Notes: generated by a model not told the origin, from the letters alone. A stretch of 60,000 nt of DNA from Lineus longissimus (GCF_910592395.1 NC_088322.1:15869431-15929430), one strand, 5' to 3'. Positions 12,400 to 24,580 are shown, counted from the stretch's first letter. A program made the numbers and translations.

Positions 12400-14230
12400 G
12401 TGGAGACATCTCTAAGACTTGGAAAAAGTGGCAGATCATGGGCGATGACCAAGGTTTTTGACCCAGAAACATTTCATACGAGGCAGTCACGGGCTGTTGA
12501 AGTTAATATGAAGGGTTACCGCAAAAACTAGTGATGACCATTTGATGAGAAATGAATTCATTCGTCATTCGTTTGAGAGAGTATCTTGCTTAAGGGAAAC
12601 CAAAAAGGCAGGTTGAGGCATCACGGAGACTTTGGTCGATCAGGGGTGAACATCTATGTTTCTGACCTCGGAACATTTCATCATCCAGTTAACAGGTAAT
12701 GTACTTTATGATGCAAACAGAAAATTGATATCGCAACTCAGATGTCTCGAACAGAAATCTATTCCCAAAAAATCTCAATCTCCATCCGACGACACAAGAC
12801 CATTAGCTAAATCACGGAATACACTTGGGGTTTGTGTCTAGCATGTCTGAGTGAGAAACAATAAAATTAGAAAATCTCATTTTGGCGTGATTACCAGATA
12901 GCGGCTGTGAAGACCGTCGAGGGACTGACGGCTGTGGGTGGAGACGCTCACGTGATATACAGCTGTCTGCTGAAGTGGAAATGACAATTTTTTGGGTGTT
13001 ATGTGCTCTTTTTCGTGTGATATAAGTTTTGCAATGAATCATTTCACTCATCAAATAAAGTTAAGTGCCAATCACCTAATACACAGATAAACCCCTTACC
13101 GCCCCAAATGTACACCAATGGACTTGAAGATGATACTCCTCGTCAAACGGGATAGGAAGCAGACTTTGATGATATTATCTACCGTGACGTGCCTTAGATG
13201 CTTGTCCCTTGTGCCCCCCCCCCCTTCCCCAGTCCCAAGGTTGCACCATGCTCTTGAACATGATATCCCGTATCATCTACCTGTCTCGTGCTCTCTTCAC
13301 ACAAGGCACATCATTGCACATGAAGGATGTTCTTGAAGAGATTATATGAAGGTACTTACCTCGAAAACAGAGAATAAGACTCTCGAGTTACAAGATGACA
13401 GCAACCAAGAAGATTACATGTATACATTGTCTGTCGAACCTCTCTTAGCCGACACCTCTGTTAGCAGGAAACCCTTTTGATTAGCGACAGTGATTTTGAC
13501 CCCAAACAGGTCATTCTGCACTACTGGCCTTTCAAGGACAGCACTCTTCAATCCCAAGGGTTTCCTTCTCACAGAGAGGTTTTTCTTTTTCTTATTTAGA
13601 TATTTGTGGAATTCCAGGGGCGCATAAACCTTGGATTCCTTCAATGACAAATGAAGGTCACTCAGCTTCGCACAGGCATAGAAGCATTGGAAAAAGTCGC
13701 AACGGGATACTGAATTGGCTTTTTTCCGTGTTCTTTCTGACATTGGAACTGCTTTTCCATGGTTTTATAACTGAGGAAACCGTACAGTATTACATAAACT
13801 GGTCGTGATAGCGTTCTGTACGTCACGGATGCCACTTCAAGGCGACATTCTCTTCTCCGTGTGATGCACACGATCAGACAGATGTCCAAGCTAGAGCCTC
13901 TATACTGGCTGATTTTGAAGCAACCCATTCATTCGGCTTGGGATGGTCTACATTTGATATGAGACTGAAAACATCATACACCATTAATCCAAGGTCTTTC
14001 TGCGGCTTGATTACCCCTGGCTTCTGAACAAAAAGGCCGCCAGCGAAGCCACTCAAACACAAGTGACAGTCCTTAATTGGAATAATAACCAATTTTATGT
14101 CCCGTTTCACTTAACATTGGCAAAATCACCTGTACTGAAGACAATACACAGTGTTTATCGAAGTCTGACTTACTAAGTGTGGAAAACTAACTGCAGACAA
14201 TATGTTTATCGGTCTCGCCTCATGGGCACA
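12400..14230. other. Stretch without supported genes
   Basis: Only short frames with no motifs, plus a C11 run at 13214-13224. The longest minus frames (13414-13743 and 13662-13928) overlap each other in different frames and show no recognisable domain. Confidence 0.35.
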
Positions 14231-14235
14231 GTGAA

Positions 14236-14396
14236 TTGTACATTTTACATCGAAACAGTGCGTTAATGCACAGGATGCATAGATTTCTTAGGGTGAAACA
14301 CCACGTATACTTCATTCCATGTTGGAGCGATGTACATTTTACGCCTGACATAGTGTATTGATGCACATGAGATATTGACATTCTCGGTGGAAGGCA
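14236..14396. repeat. Diverged ~95-bp tandem duplication
   Basis: Two copies both begin TGTACATTTTAC and share the order GTGTTAATGCACA-type word, ATGCATAGAT/ATGAGATATT, then TTCT-GGTGAA. The copies are strongly diverged. Confidence 0.45.
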
Positions 14397-14943
14397 ATGC
14401 ATCAAAGAAGTCGCCGACACCTGATCTGCTAATAAGCTCATTAATATTAAAAGGTAATTAAACATCGGAGTATCTGTGAAGCAACATAATACACCAGCGG
14501 TAATGGACAGAAATCACATTATCGACCAATAACCCTCGATATACGACCGGTGATGGTGAACCACATGTTGCTAGTTGATGATGACTAAGAGGGGTCAGAG
14601 TTCAGTGATACCAGAGGCGGATCCAGGGGGCGTATTGGCAGGGTTCAACCCCTTATTTCAGAAAAATCTTTGAAATTCACCACAATGCCAACTTTCTCTG
14701 AATCCTAGATGACTGGACCACTGTGGTTGACTCATGATTATACTAGGAGAACGCGTGGACTATTCTATACATGTATATTGTTTTCATGGTCAGTCATGGA
14801 GGGCTGAACATTGATTAGTCTTGCCTGACTTGACCGAATTAAATGCCGTCATGGTCATTTGGGCTTGCTTTCTTTTGTCTGTCCCTCGAGCACGGCAGGT
14901 GATGACGTTACGTAAAACATGTGTTTTTGTTTAGGAAGTGACT

Positions 14944-15169
14944 ACTTGGCAAGCCCGGCTTACCAAACAGCGACTTTTTCTTGTCCTGAATGGAGAGCCG
15001 AACTCATTAATATTAAAGTAAAGTCTCCAGTTCGCCAAACAGGGTAGATTTTTTACCTGTTTGGCAAGCCCGGCTGGCCGAACAGGGTGGCTTTTTAGTG
15101 CTGTTTGGCAAGCGGCTCTCCAAACAGGACAAAAAAAGATGCCTGTTCGGCGAGCGGCTTGCCAAATAG
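14944..15169. repeat. Cluster of four imperfect palindromes, TGTTYGGCRAGC family
   Basis: Similar ~28-bp near-palindromes occur at 14944-14970, 15056-15086, 15101-15128 and 15142-15169, with a half-site at about 15026-15043. Each has the form CTGTTYGGCRAGC-N-GGCTKGCCRAACAG, so each can fold on itself and pair with the others. They are GC-rich islands in AT-rich DNA. The spacers are unrelated, unlike a normal tandem array. They could be copies of a tiny foldback element or clustered dimer-binding sites. Confidence 0.65.
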
Positions 15170-15199
15170 ACCCGGCCTTTTGTTTATCAGTCTCTTCTC

Positions 15200-16850
15200 T
15201 CTCAGTATAGTGCCAAGTACATCGATAGACATGCCAACGAAACAATGCTTTCGAAACTTCAGAATCTGGATTAATCCAGCCTCAGTTAATGTGTCCAAAG
15301 GGTGCAAAAGATAGCTTAGGCTTTTTAGTTTAGCCCGGAAGAAGCTAAGGCTGAGTGTCATTCATATCAAGTTTGTTAAGCTACAAAACACCGAATAAAA
15401 AGCACCACCTTGGGGCGGGAGAAGACGAGAAAAATTATCTGCAAACCCAATCAAGCGAGTAAAAACAGCCACCTCTATCTGCCTCGGCAGCACGTAGCAG
15501 CGTGATTTAATTTCATGTGTTAAATACCTGCAGGATACGCCGTCTTTTAATGCAAGCAAAAACGTAATTATTGATCAATGGTTGTTCCCTTTGGTGCCAT
15601 TGTTGACAACCTGTCACGTTAATTGGACACGTTTTTGTATGATTTCTACAATGTTTTTGTCAAAGTTGTTTTATCCCTTAGGAATTTCAAACTACAGGGT
15701 CGTCTGTTGCGTCATTTGGTGAAATAATTAGTGATGACGGGTTTTTTCTTCTTGTCATCAATGAAGAAAAGTGTGATGACATGTTTTTTCTCCAGAACAT
15801 CGATTAAGAATAGAGATTTGTGTACCAGCAATTGCGAAATATTTGGCTCTTCCATGCTCAAACTTCAAACCCCTCATGGACACTGAAATGTCTTCAAAAA
15901 GCTGCTTTTCATTCAGGATAAACATGTTCGGTTTACCCGAATGGTTTTACTTCTGCTTACAGGACACTATTGACAATCTCAAATTTGCCAAAATGTGAGT
16001 TAGGCTCTTATGTTATTAGTGTGACGATAAGCAAAGTTGTCAACAACACCTCCAGTTTGGCATCAATTTATTAAACTGTACATCAATTGCTAAAAAAACA
16101 TTCAAAATTGTGTTGCCACTGTTATGCAGTTTATCATAAATCTTCATAAAAGATGGCATAATTTACACTCTAACTAAAAAAATGTGCATTCACAGCAGCC
16201 ATTTTCAAAGAGCCAAGCTAATCCTGGTGTCATTAGTATGAAGCAGATTGATATGAATTTTCTTCTCCAAATAAATCATCAAACTCGTTAAATGCAACTT
16301 AATGCTTCGTGATTGAATTTGGGTCTATTTATTAAGTCGCCTCTCAGACCTAATGTTATTGGCATAAAGCAGAATTTATATGAATTCTATTCTCAAATTA
16401 CCAAGCTGATTAAGTGTAACCAGACAGTGAATCAGTCTCGATGCCAACAGCTTTACATTTGTGCTCTTCCTTATGAAGTCTCATTTTAGAATTAGGAAGA
16501 GTCATTTGCATTTCAAAATTCATACGAAATTTTCCTCTCAAAATAAATCTTCAAAGTCGTTAGATGCAATTTTGTTCGCAGTTTCTTAAACTCACTATTA
16601 GCATCAGAGTGCAAACATTAGAAAAACATGTCAAGAATTTATTTGAAAGATTGGTGTAAATTTATCTTTGTTTGACGAAGTTTATGAATGACATCTTTGA
16701 AAGATGTTTACGCTTCAAAGATGGTTATCTGTCTCTTGTTGAAAAGAATATGAAAATTTAAACCCAACTGAGAACTGAAAATGATATCTGTTGCCTGCCA
16801 GGAATTGAACAAAGCTGTCAAACAGTAAGGCAATGTACCAAAACTCCTTG
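15200..16850. other. AT-rich non-coding stretch
   Basis: Apart from T- and A-rich tracts nothing is supported. The frames present are short and lack motifs or splice context. Confidence 0.4.
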
Positions 16851-16857
16851 GATTTAA

Positions 16858-17319
16858 CCAATACCTGTCTGGCCAAGCTACTGCAATCAGGCTAACTGTT
16901 CCACAACCAATACCTGTCTGGCCAAGCTACTGCAATCAGGCTAACTGTTCCACAACCAATACCTGTCTGGCCAAGCTACTGCAATCAGGCTAAATCAGTG
17001 TTCCACAACCAATACCTGTCTGGCCAAGCTACTGCAATCAGGCTAACTCAGTGTTCCACAACCAATACCTGTCTGGTCAAGCTACTGCAATCAGGCTAAC
17101 TCAGTGTTCCACAACCAATACCTGTCTGGCCAAGCTACTGCAATCAGGCTAACTGTTCCACAACCAATACCTGTCTGGCCAAGCTACTGCAATCAGGCTA
17201 ACTCAGTGTTCCACAACCAATACCTGTCTAGCCAAGCTACTGCAATCAGGCTAACTCAGTGTTCCACAACCAATACCTGTCTGGCCAAGCTACTGCAATC
17301 AGGCTAACTGTTCCACAAC
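16858..17319. repeat. Minisatellite, 49/53-bp unit, ~9 copies
   Basis: The core ACCTGTCTGGCCAAGCTACT recurs nine times. Two unit lengths alternate irregularly, 49 bp (ending CTAACTGTT) and 53 bp (ending CTAACTCAGTGTT), so the array evolved by expansion of a mixed set. Copies are almost identical, which indicates recent homogenisation. The unit is not a multiple of three across the array and does not encode a stable repeat protein. Confidence 0.95.
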
Positions 17320-17999
17320 GTTATGCAGTTAGGGAGATCGGACAATTCTAAGATATTATATGTATATTCAGATCACATTTAGGTATAATTCTGCCATTCC
17401 GCGAATAAACAAAACCTTGACTTTCATACCTTTTCCATCATACCTGAGGTAACCTCTTTAATCTAATTTACGTTCCTCAACTAAGACATTCGTTACAATC
17501 AATAAGCTACGATGATGGAAATATTCTACGCGCCACTGGAGTTTGAACGTCTTTTCGAATAATGATGATGAGGAGAAAACCACGAAGGCGTAATTGAGAT
17601 AATATTTTCATCTTCTTGAGCGGAACAAAATCAAAGTCGTCAACTTGAATTAGAATAAGACGGTTATTCCCATGGAAACAAGGACGCTAATTATTACCTT
17701 TTGGCAAAATGCGACTTACTTCTTTTTATTCAGAGCATAACAACTCAGCTCTAGTTTTGATTAAAAATACTGATTTTATGGCTTTTATTTTGTAAAGCTA
17801 AAGCAGTCTCACATTTTAATATCACACTCAAGTCCTATGGCGTTCTTGGGGAAGAGTTCGAATATGGCTTTTTCAGTCACACACGATTCTAAAGGTTAAC
17901 CATACCCAGGAGATTCCAACCTGTTTAACCACTATTTACGGTTTTCAGCACTAACGCCTAAATCCTTTATTGACACAACGGTAGATTTGGCCTGACAGC

Positions 18000-18750
18000 G
18001 CCCCCTAGAGGCCTATTAACAAAGCAAACAGAAATCAATTAGTGGCCATGAAAGCTGGCTGTAGGAATAATGCATGCTGATCTGCATGAGTCATACGTAA
18101 AAGGAAATGTGTTACCAATAATTTCTGTGATGAAAAAAGACCTTGCTGACCATGATATTCTGAAAAGGCTTGGCACAGCCTCTAAAATAATTACGAGGCT
18201 TATTTAGCGCTAAATCCAACTGGGTTCAGTCACTCAAAGCACTTCACATTATTGCCCCGAGCTATTAGCCTAGTCGTGGTTGAAGCTTTACTCTCTCAGG
18301 GAGTATTACAGCACCCTGCTTTAAAAGGAAATGCATTGGCCACTTTTGATAAAGGCAGGGCAAAAAGAGAAAATTGAGAAAAGCCACAGCGCTACGCCCT
18401 GTTAAAATTATTTCGCTGAGATGCTAACTGGAGTGAACACAGAAGTCAATGATGGAAGGACTCATGTTACCAACTGAATGTGACCAATAATCGTGACATG
18501 TTCCCGTTTCCAAGGTCATCAGTGCCATTATAAGTCACGATCAATCAGCGTTGTTAATCTCACTCATATACCGTGACCATAGCAGCCTTCATGCCCCAAG
18601 GATTTGCTCAATCCCTTTAGTCACTATCTCATTGACTTGTAACATAATGTGTTGGATTTATGTCGTCCATTAAAGACAATCTTGTGGTTATCATCTGCCA
18701 TGAATTATGAACAATGTTTATCATAACATTAATAATTGCGTTTGGGGAAT
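18000..18750. other. No supported feature
   Basis: Unique sequence without convincing exons or repeats. Confidence 0.35.
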
Positions 18751-18769
18751 TCATGGCAGCCTTTGGTAT

Positions 18770-19050
18770 CATTGCACTTTCAGGTCAAAACGGCCCTACA
18801 TATTGGCCCACTTACTACTATAGCCATTGTGAGTCTAAGGCCCAGTGATTACTTTAACCATTATCAGTTTTGGCTAAATACGGCCCTACATAGGCTCAGT
18901 GACTATGAGTCTGGGTCAAAATGGCCCTAAATTAACCCAGTGACTACTATAGCCATTATCAGTTCTGGCTAATACGGCCCTGCACAGGCGCCCCAGTGTC
19001 TATAGCCATCAGCATGGGCCGAAACAGCCCTACACAGCCCCAATGACTAT
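18770..19050. repeat. Degenerate ~65-bp tandem repeat, ~4-5 copies
   Basis: The words CGGCCCTACATA, CCCAGTGACTACTATAGCC and ATTATCAGTTTTGGCTAA recur in the same order with many substitutions and indels. It is an old array, in contrast with the homogeneous ones elsewhere in the window. Confidence 0.7.
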
Positions 19051-20259
19051 TGTAACATCTTGTATCGGTCGCTTCACCTAATGATCACAAGATATTACAC
19101 ATGACAAACAAGGTTAGCAACTACATTTGATCAAGTTAGTAACCACGATGATAAAACGGATTACATTTCATATCCAAGGTTACAGATCAATTGATACTAG
19201 GTCAACTAATGGTTCTAAACATAAACAACTTCTCCTGATACGAGGTCACATGAAAAGACAGTAAATGACCTTGATTCATTTGTACGGGGCTCGTGCCACA
19301 TAAAGTGGGTGACTTGTTATGGAAGAGTCCCTGGACATCCAGTCATCCGGTTGTTCAGTTGCGTTCTACACGACAGTTATCATGATATATGTGGTAATTC
19401 GCTATCGACTAATGAGTTATGCTCAGCATAAAACAGATAGAAATCGTTTTCACTGTATCAACATGAAGCATTGCAAAATGTACCATACGTGATTTTAAGT
19501 TGGTCAGATATGCCGAGGTAAGAATATAACCAGAAATGGTAGATGCTAAATTGAAAAGAACACGTCAGCTCATATATCTATGCAAATAAGAATAATAGAG
19601 CAAGGAGCAGCTATCAGTGAAACAATGAAAATGTCCTGAAATGTGTTTTCCTTTCAGCCTTTATCTTGGTTGTTGATATCTTCATCAAGACGTCATATTC
19701 CCCAGACTCCAGCTGTGCAGACTGCCGCCAACCATTCCCCACACTAATTAACTCCAACCCTGTCTAATTACTCCGAGCCAGATCATTATTCTAAAAATAG
19801 TCAATACCGCGCTAAATATAACATCACATCCGCTTAATTAGCGATAAACAAAACTACGGTAGCTATTTATAGTAAAATACGAGAATTTTCGATAAGTGGC
19901 TTGAATCAATGGTCGTTCTATTTTGATCATATTTCATTTCGTGACGAACCAGCTCCAGATAATCCGATTCAGGATTTCACGCAAGTCGCTAAAAGCGCTG
20001 ATCACATTGATCATCGTAGGCCATTAGATGGGCACGAGATGAGGCCTGCTTTTAACCACTTGGCGCATTGCGCGTCAGGAATCAGGAAAATCAGGTATTT
20101 TGGATTCTGTTAAAAGTGAAAATGTTCGCGAGCGCTTTATTCGCAATTCTTCAAATGCTCTTGATTGCAGATCTTTTTCGTAAGGGCAGGACCTGTCCAA
20201 AATGGGACCTTACTGGAGTATCATGATTGCAAGAACCAAAGTAATTTGTTATAATCAAG

Positions 20260-20660
20260 TTGCTTCTATCTGACCTTGACCTTTACAAGCCAGTCAAGTA
20301 CACGTGTGGTGAGCTTCTATCTGACCTTGGCCTTTACAAGCCAGTCAAGTACACGTGTGGTGAGCTTCTATCTGACCTTGACCTTTACAAGCCAGTCAAG
20401 TACACGTGTGGTGAGCTTCTATCTGACCTTGACCTTTACAAGCCAGTCAAGTACACGTGTGGTGAGCTTCTATCTGACCTTGACCTTAACAAGCCAGTCA
20501 AGTACACGTGTGGTGAGCTTCTATCTGACCTTGACCTTTACAAGCCAGTCAAGTACACGTGTGGTGAGCTTCTATCTGACCTTGACCTTTACAAGCCAGT
20601 CAACACTTGGGGTTAGCTTCCATCTAACCTTGGCCTTTGCAAGTCAGTCAACACTCTATC
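20260..20660. repeat. Minisatellite, 51-bp unit, 7 copies plus degenerate end
   Basis: Seven units of exactly 51 bp run from 20260 to about 20610, followed by a diverged copy to 20660. Each regular unit holds TGACCTTGACCTTTACAAG and TACACGTGTGG. Because 51 is a multiple of three, frames stay open through the array in two plus frames (17-residue repeats containing LLSDLDLYKPV or FYLTLTFTSQ), but copies are nearly identical and no splice or start context supports coding. The array is better described by its regulatory words (see the next entry). Confidence 0.95.
20271..20597 (-). promoter_or_regulatory. Array of nuclear-receptor DR0 sites and E-boxes
   Basis: On the minus strand each intact unit reads AGGTCAAGGTCA, a perfect direct repeat of AGGTCA with no spacer. 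This is the DR0 known for NR6A1/GCNF, and it also contains the extended half-site TCAAGGTCA used by ERR and NR5A receptors. Six of the eight units keep it; the second unit and the degenerate end copy have TGACCTTGGCCT or similar. The first six units also carry the palindromic E-box CACGTG about 30 bp away. Binding and enhancer function are inference only. Confidence 0.35.
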
Positions 20661-20767
20661 AATCAACTTCACCCAAATTACAATCGGAAATTAGGTTCAC
20701 TGAATTTAACGGAATAGGAAGCTCATGTCCAAGACAGGCCTTCCTCCTTCCGATTCAATTACATTAA

Positions 20768-20876
20768 CCCCCCCCCCCCTTGCCTCTATTGTAATGAACA
20801 CCTCGCTCTCTTGCCGAGGAGCACTACTGCGGTCGTGAGATAACAACATCAACAACAACAACAACAACAACCACCA
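20768..20876. repeat. C12 run and CAA microsatellite
   Basis: A run of about twelve C at 20768-20779 is followed by a CAA/CAC trinucleotide tract at about 20845-20876. Simple sequence only. Confidence 0.85.
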
Positions 20877-21458
20877 CAACTGGAAAGCAGGTGAGGAAAC
20901 CTTGCGGACATTCGGCCTACATTTTCAGCTCCACATTCGCAGTGTTTGGTTAGAAACCAGTTGCCCAATCACCACTAGTCTGTCATCAAGATTGCAAGTG
21001 TCTCAAAGCTGCCGGGAAATATGCAAATAAGTCTCAATCTATCTCTGTTAGAAACCCTGCGCTTCAAAAAATCCGACAACCACTTTTTGAAACTGACTGT
21101 TGCATAATGATTATGCAAATTATGCTACAGTTAGAGCCAGAATACTCTGAAACCTAACTTTAGTATGCTAATCCAGTTACAATGGCTGTGTCGCCACGGA
21201 TCCTAACAATCCAATCCATCTGCCCACCACCGCGAAAACAATATGCAAATTAGCATGTAATTAGAACCTATCAAATGTCTTCAATCAGCTGTTGAATATG
21301 TATGAGCATGAGATACATTACGGGCCGTAATCTTTGAATGAATAAACAACAGTTTCCCACAGTGTTTATGATCTGGGGGTTTACAACAGCGGCAACAGAG
21401 ACAAAGGAAAGACCGAGAATGTTCATGGGTTCTATTCTCTGAAATGTGTCACAGCCCA

Positions 21459-21508
21459 TCTTTCCAGATAGTCCAATCAAGCCCATCTTCCCAGATAGTC
21501 CAATCAAG
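21459..21508. repeat. Short 24-bp direct duplication
   Basis: CCAGATAGTCCAATCAAG occurs twice in tandem with a short variable joint. Confidence 0.8.
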
Positions 21509-21649
21509 TCAGTATTACTGGGGTTTTCCCCTGAGCCGACAGCGTGTTGCTGCCATACACACGTCCCACAGCTGCCTACGTGTTCACATATCGGATATTG
21601 AATTAATCATTGCAAATAATGGCTGAATGGAGATCACAACAAACCAATA

Positions 21650-22430
21650 TAGTTTTAATATGGCAACTTATTGCATAAGTACCAAGGTTTAATATAGGAT
21701 ATTCCATTGAGTGTTTGGTAGAATAATTTGATTTGTTTAATAAGTTTTGGGTGGGTTCCTTAATGTCAAGTCTACTCACAACAATCTATGCAGAGCTAAT
21801 AGGTATCGCCATTGAGGGACCGACGTGAGAGAATAACTTGTTCTGACATACATGATACATGATACATTACGTAAATCCTTTGCTTTAATCCTTGTTAAAC
21901 TAGAGATAACTTAGAAAAAGAAAACCATCGTTTTCTAGAACAACTTACATCACTTTCTAATCAAACCACACGTCTCTTTCCTTTGTTCGTGTCAACCTTT
22001 TTATGCAGAATGATTATAACTTGTAAGACTTCAATTAATGAACCAACGTGTTTTTAACCTCTACGTAATCTACGGATATCCTAATCAAACAAGAATTCAA
22101 AACACAAAAAGATTTCAACGGAGCAATTTTCTTGTTGTGTTTCCTGATTAAAACTTAAATAGAAAAATAAAAAGAGATTAAGGAGTGGCTGCACTGAACA
22201 ATCTAATGATCAAAACAGAATTGAAGCAGCTTTGATTTACGTGAAAAACCTGTTGTTTTGTGATAATTTCTTTTGTAAAAACCCTTTTACAGCCAAGTCT
22301 AAGCTTCCTTCTTCTCTATTCTAACATTTCCGCACCAATCTTGAGTAAACATACAGATTTGTATTCTAAATTTAGATGTTAGAAAACTTTTGTATTTTTG
22401 CCGACAGAGTTAAAGGGTGTATAACCATCA
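21650..22430. other. AT-rich unique sequence
   Basis: Nothing supportable was seen on either strand. Confidence 0.4.
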
Positions 22431-22442
22431 TCTGGTACCTCG

Positions 22443-22600
22443 CTTCAAGTTGGCTTTGCATGGGCAGTAGATCTGCCCACTTTTAGTGCGCAACGACCAC
22501 GGACATGCCCAAACAATGCTTTCAGTTTGTTTTGCATGGACAGCAGATGTCAACTTCAAGTGCCAAACACATGACCCTGGACGTGCCCAAGCAATTACTC
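22443..22600. repeat. Diverged 78-bp tandem duplication
   Basis: Two adjacent copies share TTTGCATGGRCAG, GCAGATST, CTTCAAGTG/CTTTTAGTG, ACCACGGACATGCCCAA / ACCCTGGACGTGCCCAA. Because 78 is a multiple of three, a minus-strand frame (62 codons) shows two matching 26-residue segments (AWARPG...HAKQTES and VWACPW...CKANLKR). That may mean an old coding duplication, or only frame-preserving chance. Confidence 0.5.
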
Positions 22601-23267
22601 TATTGATACAAGTCATCTGTACATTAGAGGCTCTAGCACGTCCCCTAAGAAGTCAGGTAACGGGTTGTTCGATTGAAGATGTCTTTCGTGCATAACATCC
22701 CACAAGATTCCCCAGGAGGCAATCTCCAGACAAGTCCTTGAATGAACAGCAGGTATCACATTCGCGCAGTTGCCCGCAGCCACACTCCGGCTTGGGTGCA
22801 GATGAGACAGTAGACCCAGCATCGCCTGTGGACATTTTACATGATTAATACGTAGAGAACTAGCCACGTTAGTACTAGTGAGTGGTCGATTGAGAAATGA
22901 TTCGATTTGTTGGAGAGATTGCTCCTCGCATCACGCCTATAGTTAAGATTCGACACTGGCTCATGGCCGTCTCATTGTTATTACTGCCAGTAACATCATG
23001 GCTTGATTGAGGGCAGAGTCGGTGTTGAACGGCAGAGGACACCTTACTGGAGAGATTGCTGTTCTCAACGTTAAGACAATTCGACCCTAACATGACTCAT
23101 AATAGTCTCAAGGCCATTGACATGTCATCAGCAGAGACATTTCCCGCAGAAGTGGAACCTTTTTGGTTCCTCTTTGCCTCTATTCAACCGGAGTGCTGGG
23201 CCCAAGAAAAACTCTCCAAACAGAAAATCGTTTTTCCTAGATCTTTCCTCCTTCACTTCTCATCCTC

Positions 23268-23777
23268 ATGACCCCGAGGTTACTAACGTGTCACCAGCAG
23301 ATTCTCCTGCTGCAGACACAGCCTTGGTTTTTCGTCTCTGCCTTTATTGCCACAGCTCATTTATCACCACAGAACTGCCAAGGAAATTCTGATCGCCAAA
23401 TAGATAATGTTCTTTACTGGTCATTAGTCCGTTCTTTGCTCTATCTTATGATTGGAACACTTCATCTTATGACATTCTTGCTGAAGGAAAACTTGGGTTT
23501 TTCATGCTTAGCGTTATTGCATTCCATGAATTCAATGCTGTGGGAAATACATACTCTATCTGTGGACCTAACGGTAATTAGCGCCCATAAATTCCAGTCA
23601 CTTTCCTTGCGTTTTTTCAAGCAGCCGAAAGATCTTCTTGACCCAAGACCTCAAAGGCCAATCTATACCTCGAACAAAGAATTATCACTGACGACTGACA
23701 CTATTTTTCAACTGTGCCACTCAGGCAGTTTCTTCGATAAAGAGAACTCACATGAGATTTTTTTTAAATTGAGTTGA
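23268..23777 (+). CDS. Long open frame, hypothetical (upstream of pair)
   Basis: 169 open codons, rich in Leu, Ser and His, without a recognised domain. Its TGA overlaps the start of the next open frame by four bases. It may be chance, or the first part of a frameshifted gene. No good splice site or Kozak start was identified. Confidence 0.2.
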   Translation: MTPRLLTCHQQILLLQTQPWFFVSAFIATAHLSPQNCQGNSDRQIDNVLYWSLVRSLLYLMIGTLHLMTFLLKENLGFSCLALLHSMNSMLWEIHTLSVDLTVISAHKFQSLSLRFFKQPKDLLDPRPQRPIYTSNKELSLTTDTIFQLCHSGSFFDKENSHEIFFKLS

Positions 23778-24329
23778 GAGCTGAGCGACAACTAGGCCAT
23801 TATAAGCTCTACAAACAATATTGGGCACAGGAGATCAACCCCACCAATGCACTCCCCGGCGCTTGTTCTCATATCACCTTCTTTATTGTGCTCAATGTCG
23901 CCACAGAGAACGTGGCAACGATCACGCCCAATCTCAAGGAGCGTCGATATCCTATTTTTGTACCGATGGAAAAAAATAGCGCTGTCATCATTGATTCAGA
24001 ATCGAGCATTTGGCAACCTTTACCGAGTGCCTTGGTGAGTAATTACGAAACCAGCTGGCAAAATGTCTTTCCACCCAATCAATCTCATCAGCAGCGGCAA
24101 TCACGAAAGAAAGAACAAGTAATTATTGGAGTTGGACAAAAGGCTTTAGAGACAAGGCGGCGGCCAATTAGTTCTCTATTTGGTCGCCTCGATTTTTTGC
24201 GACCAAATTACAATCTCCACATCAGGACTAAGGTGGTGCATAACTTTCGAAAAGTTCCCCACAATCGTTCCCTCAAAGTACACCCTGTGACTCTCGTGCG
24301 TTTGCGTCACCACTATCGAGATCAAGTGG
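23774..24329 (+). CDS. Long exon-like frame with consensus donor, hypothetical
   Basis: About 185 codons open on the plus strand, long for this AT-rich window. The frame ends at a consensus splice donor, GTGG|GTGAGT at 24329/24330. A second consensus donor, CTTG|GTGAGT, lies inside at 24034/24035, so exon ends could alternate. The start side has a T-rich tract with AG at about 23771. The protein is hydrophobic around FFIVLNVATENVATITP and basic in its last 60 residues (RRRP, RLRHHYRD). I recognise no family. No upstream exon is found. Confidence 0.3.
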
Positions 24330-24557
24330 GTGAGTGATTTAGCGATCTCAAAACATTGCGGATCAAGATGTCAAAGTATCACTGAGAGTTGACATGTTCT
24401 AAACTGCCCCGGCCCACGGCAGCCAACTAACTTGAATCAAAAGCACTTTATGCCTGAAAACCTGCACTGGTCCTTGAAGGCCGCGACATCACACCAGCAC
24501 TGCTGACTGCATGTGTATCAGGCATACGTGTTTTGGAGCTGGTTCTGGCAGTCCCCG

Positions 24558-24580
24558 ACAGGTCAAATCCGTTGACCTGT
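24558..24580. repeat. Inverted repeat at array border
   Basis: ACAGGTCAA, five bases, then TTGACCTGT. The right arm belongs to the first unit of the adjacent 25-bp array, so the array begins inside a palindrome of AGGTCA half-sites. Confidence 0.7.

Noticed and set aside
20260-20767. Repeat protein encoded by the 51-bp array
   Set aside because: Two plus frames are open only because the unit is a multiple of three and nearly invariant; no start or splice context and no amino-acid-level divergence pattern.
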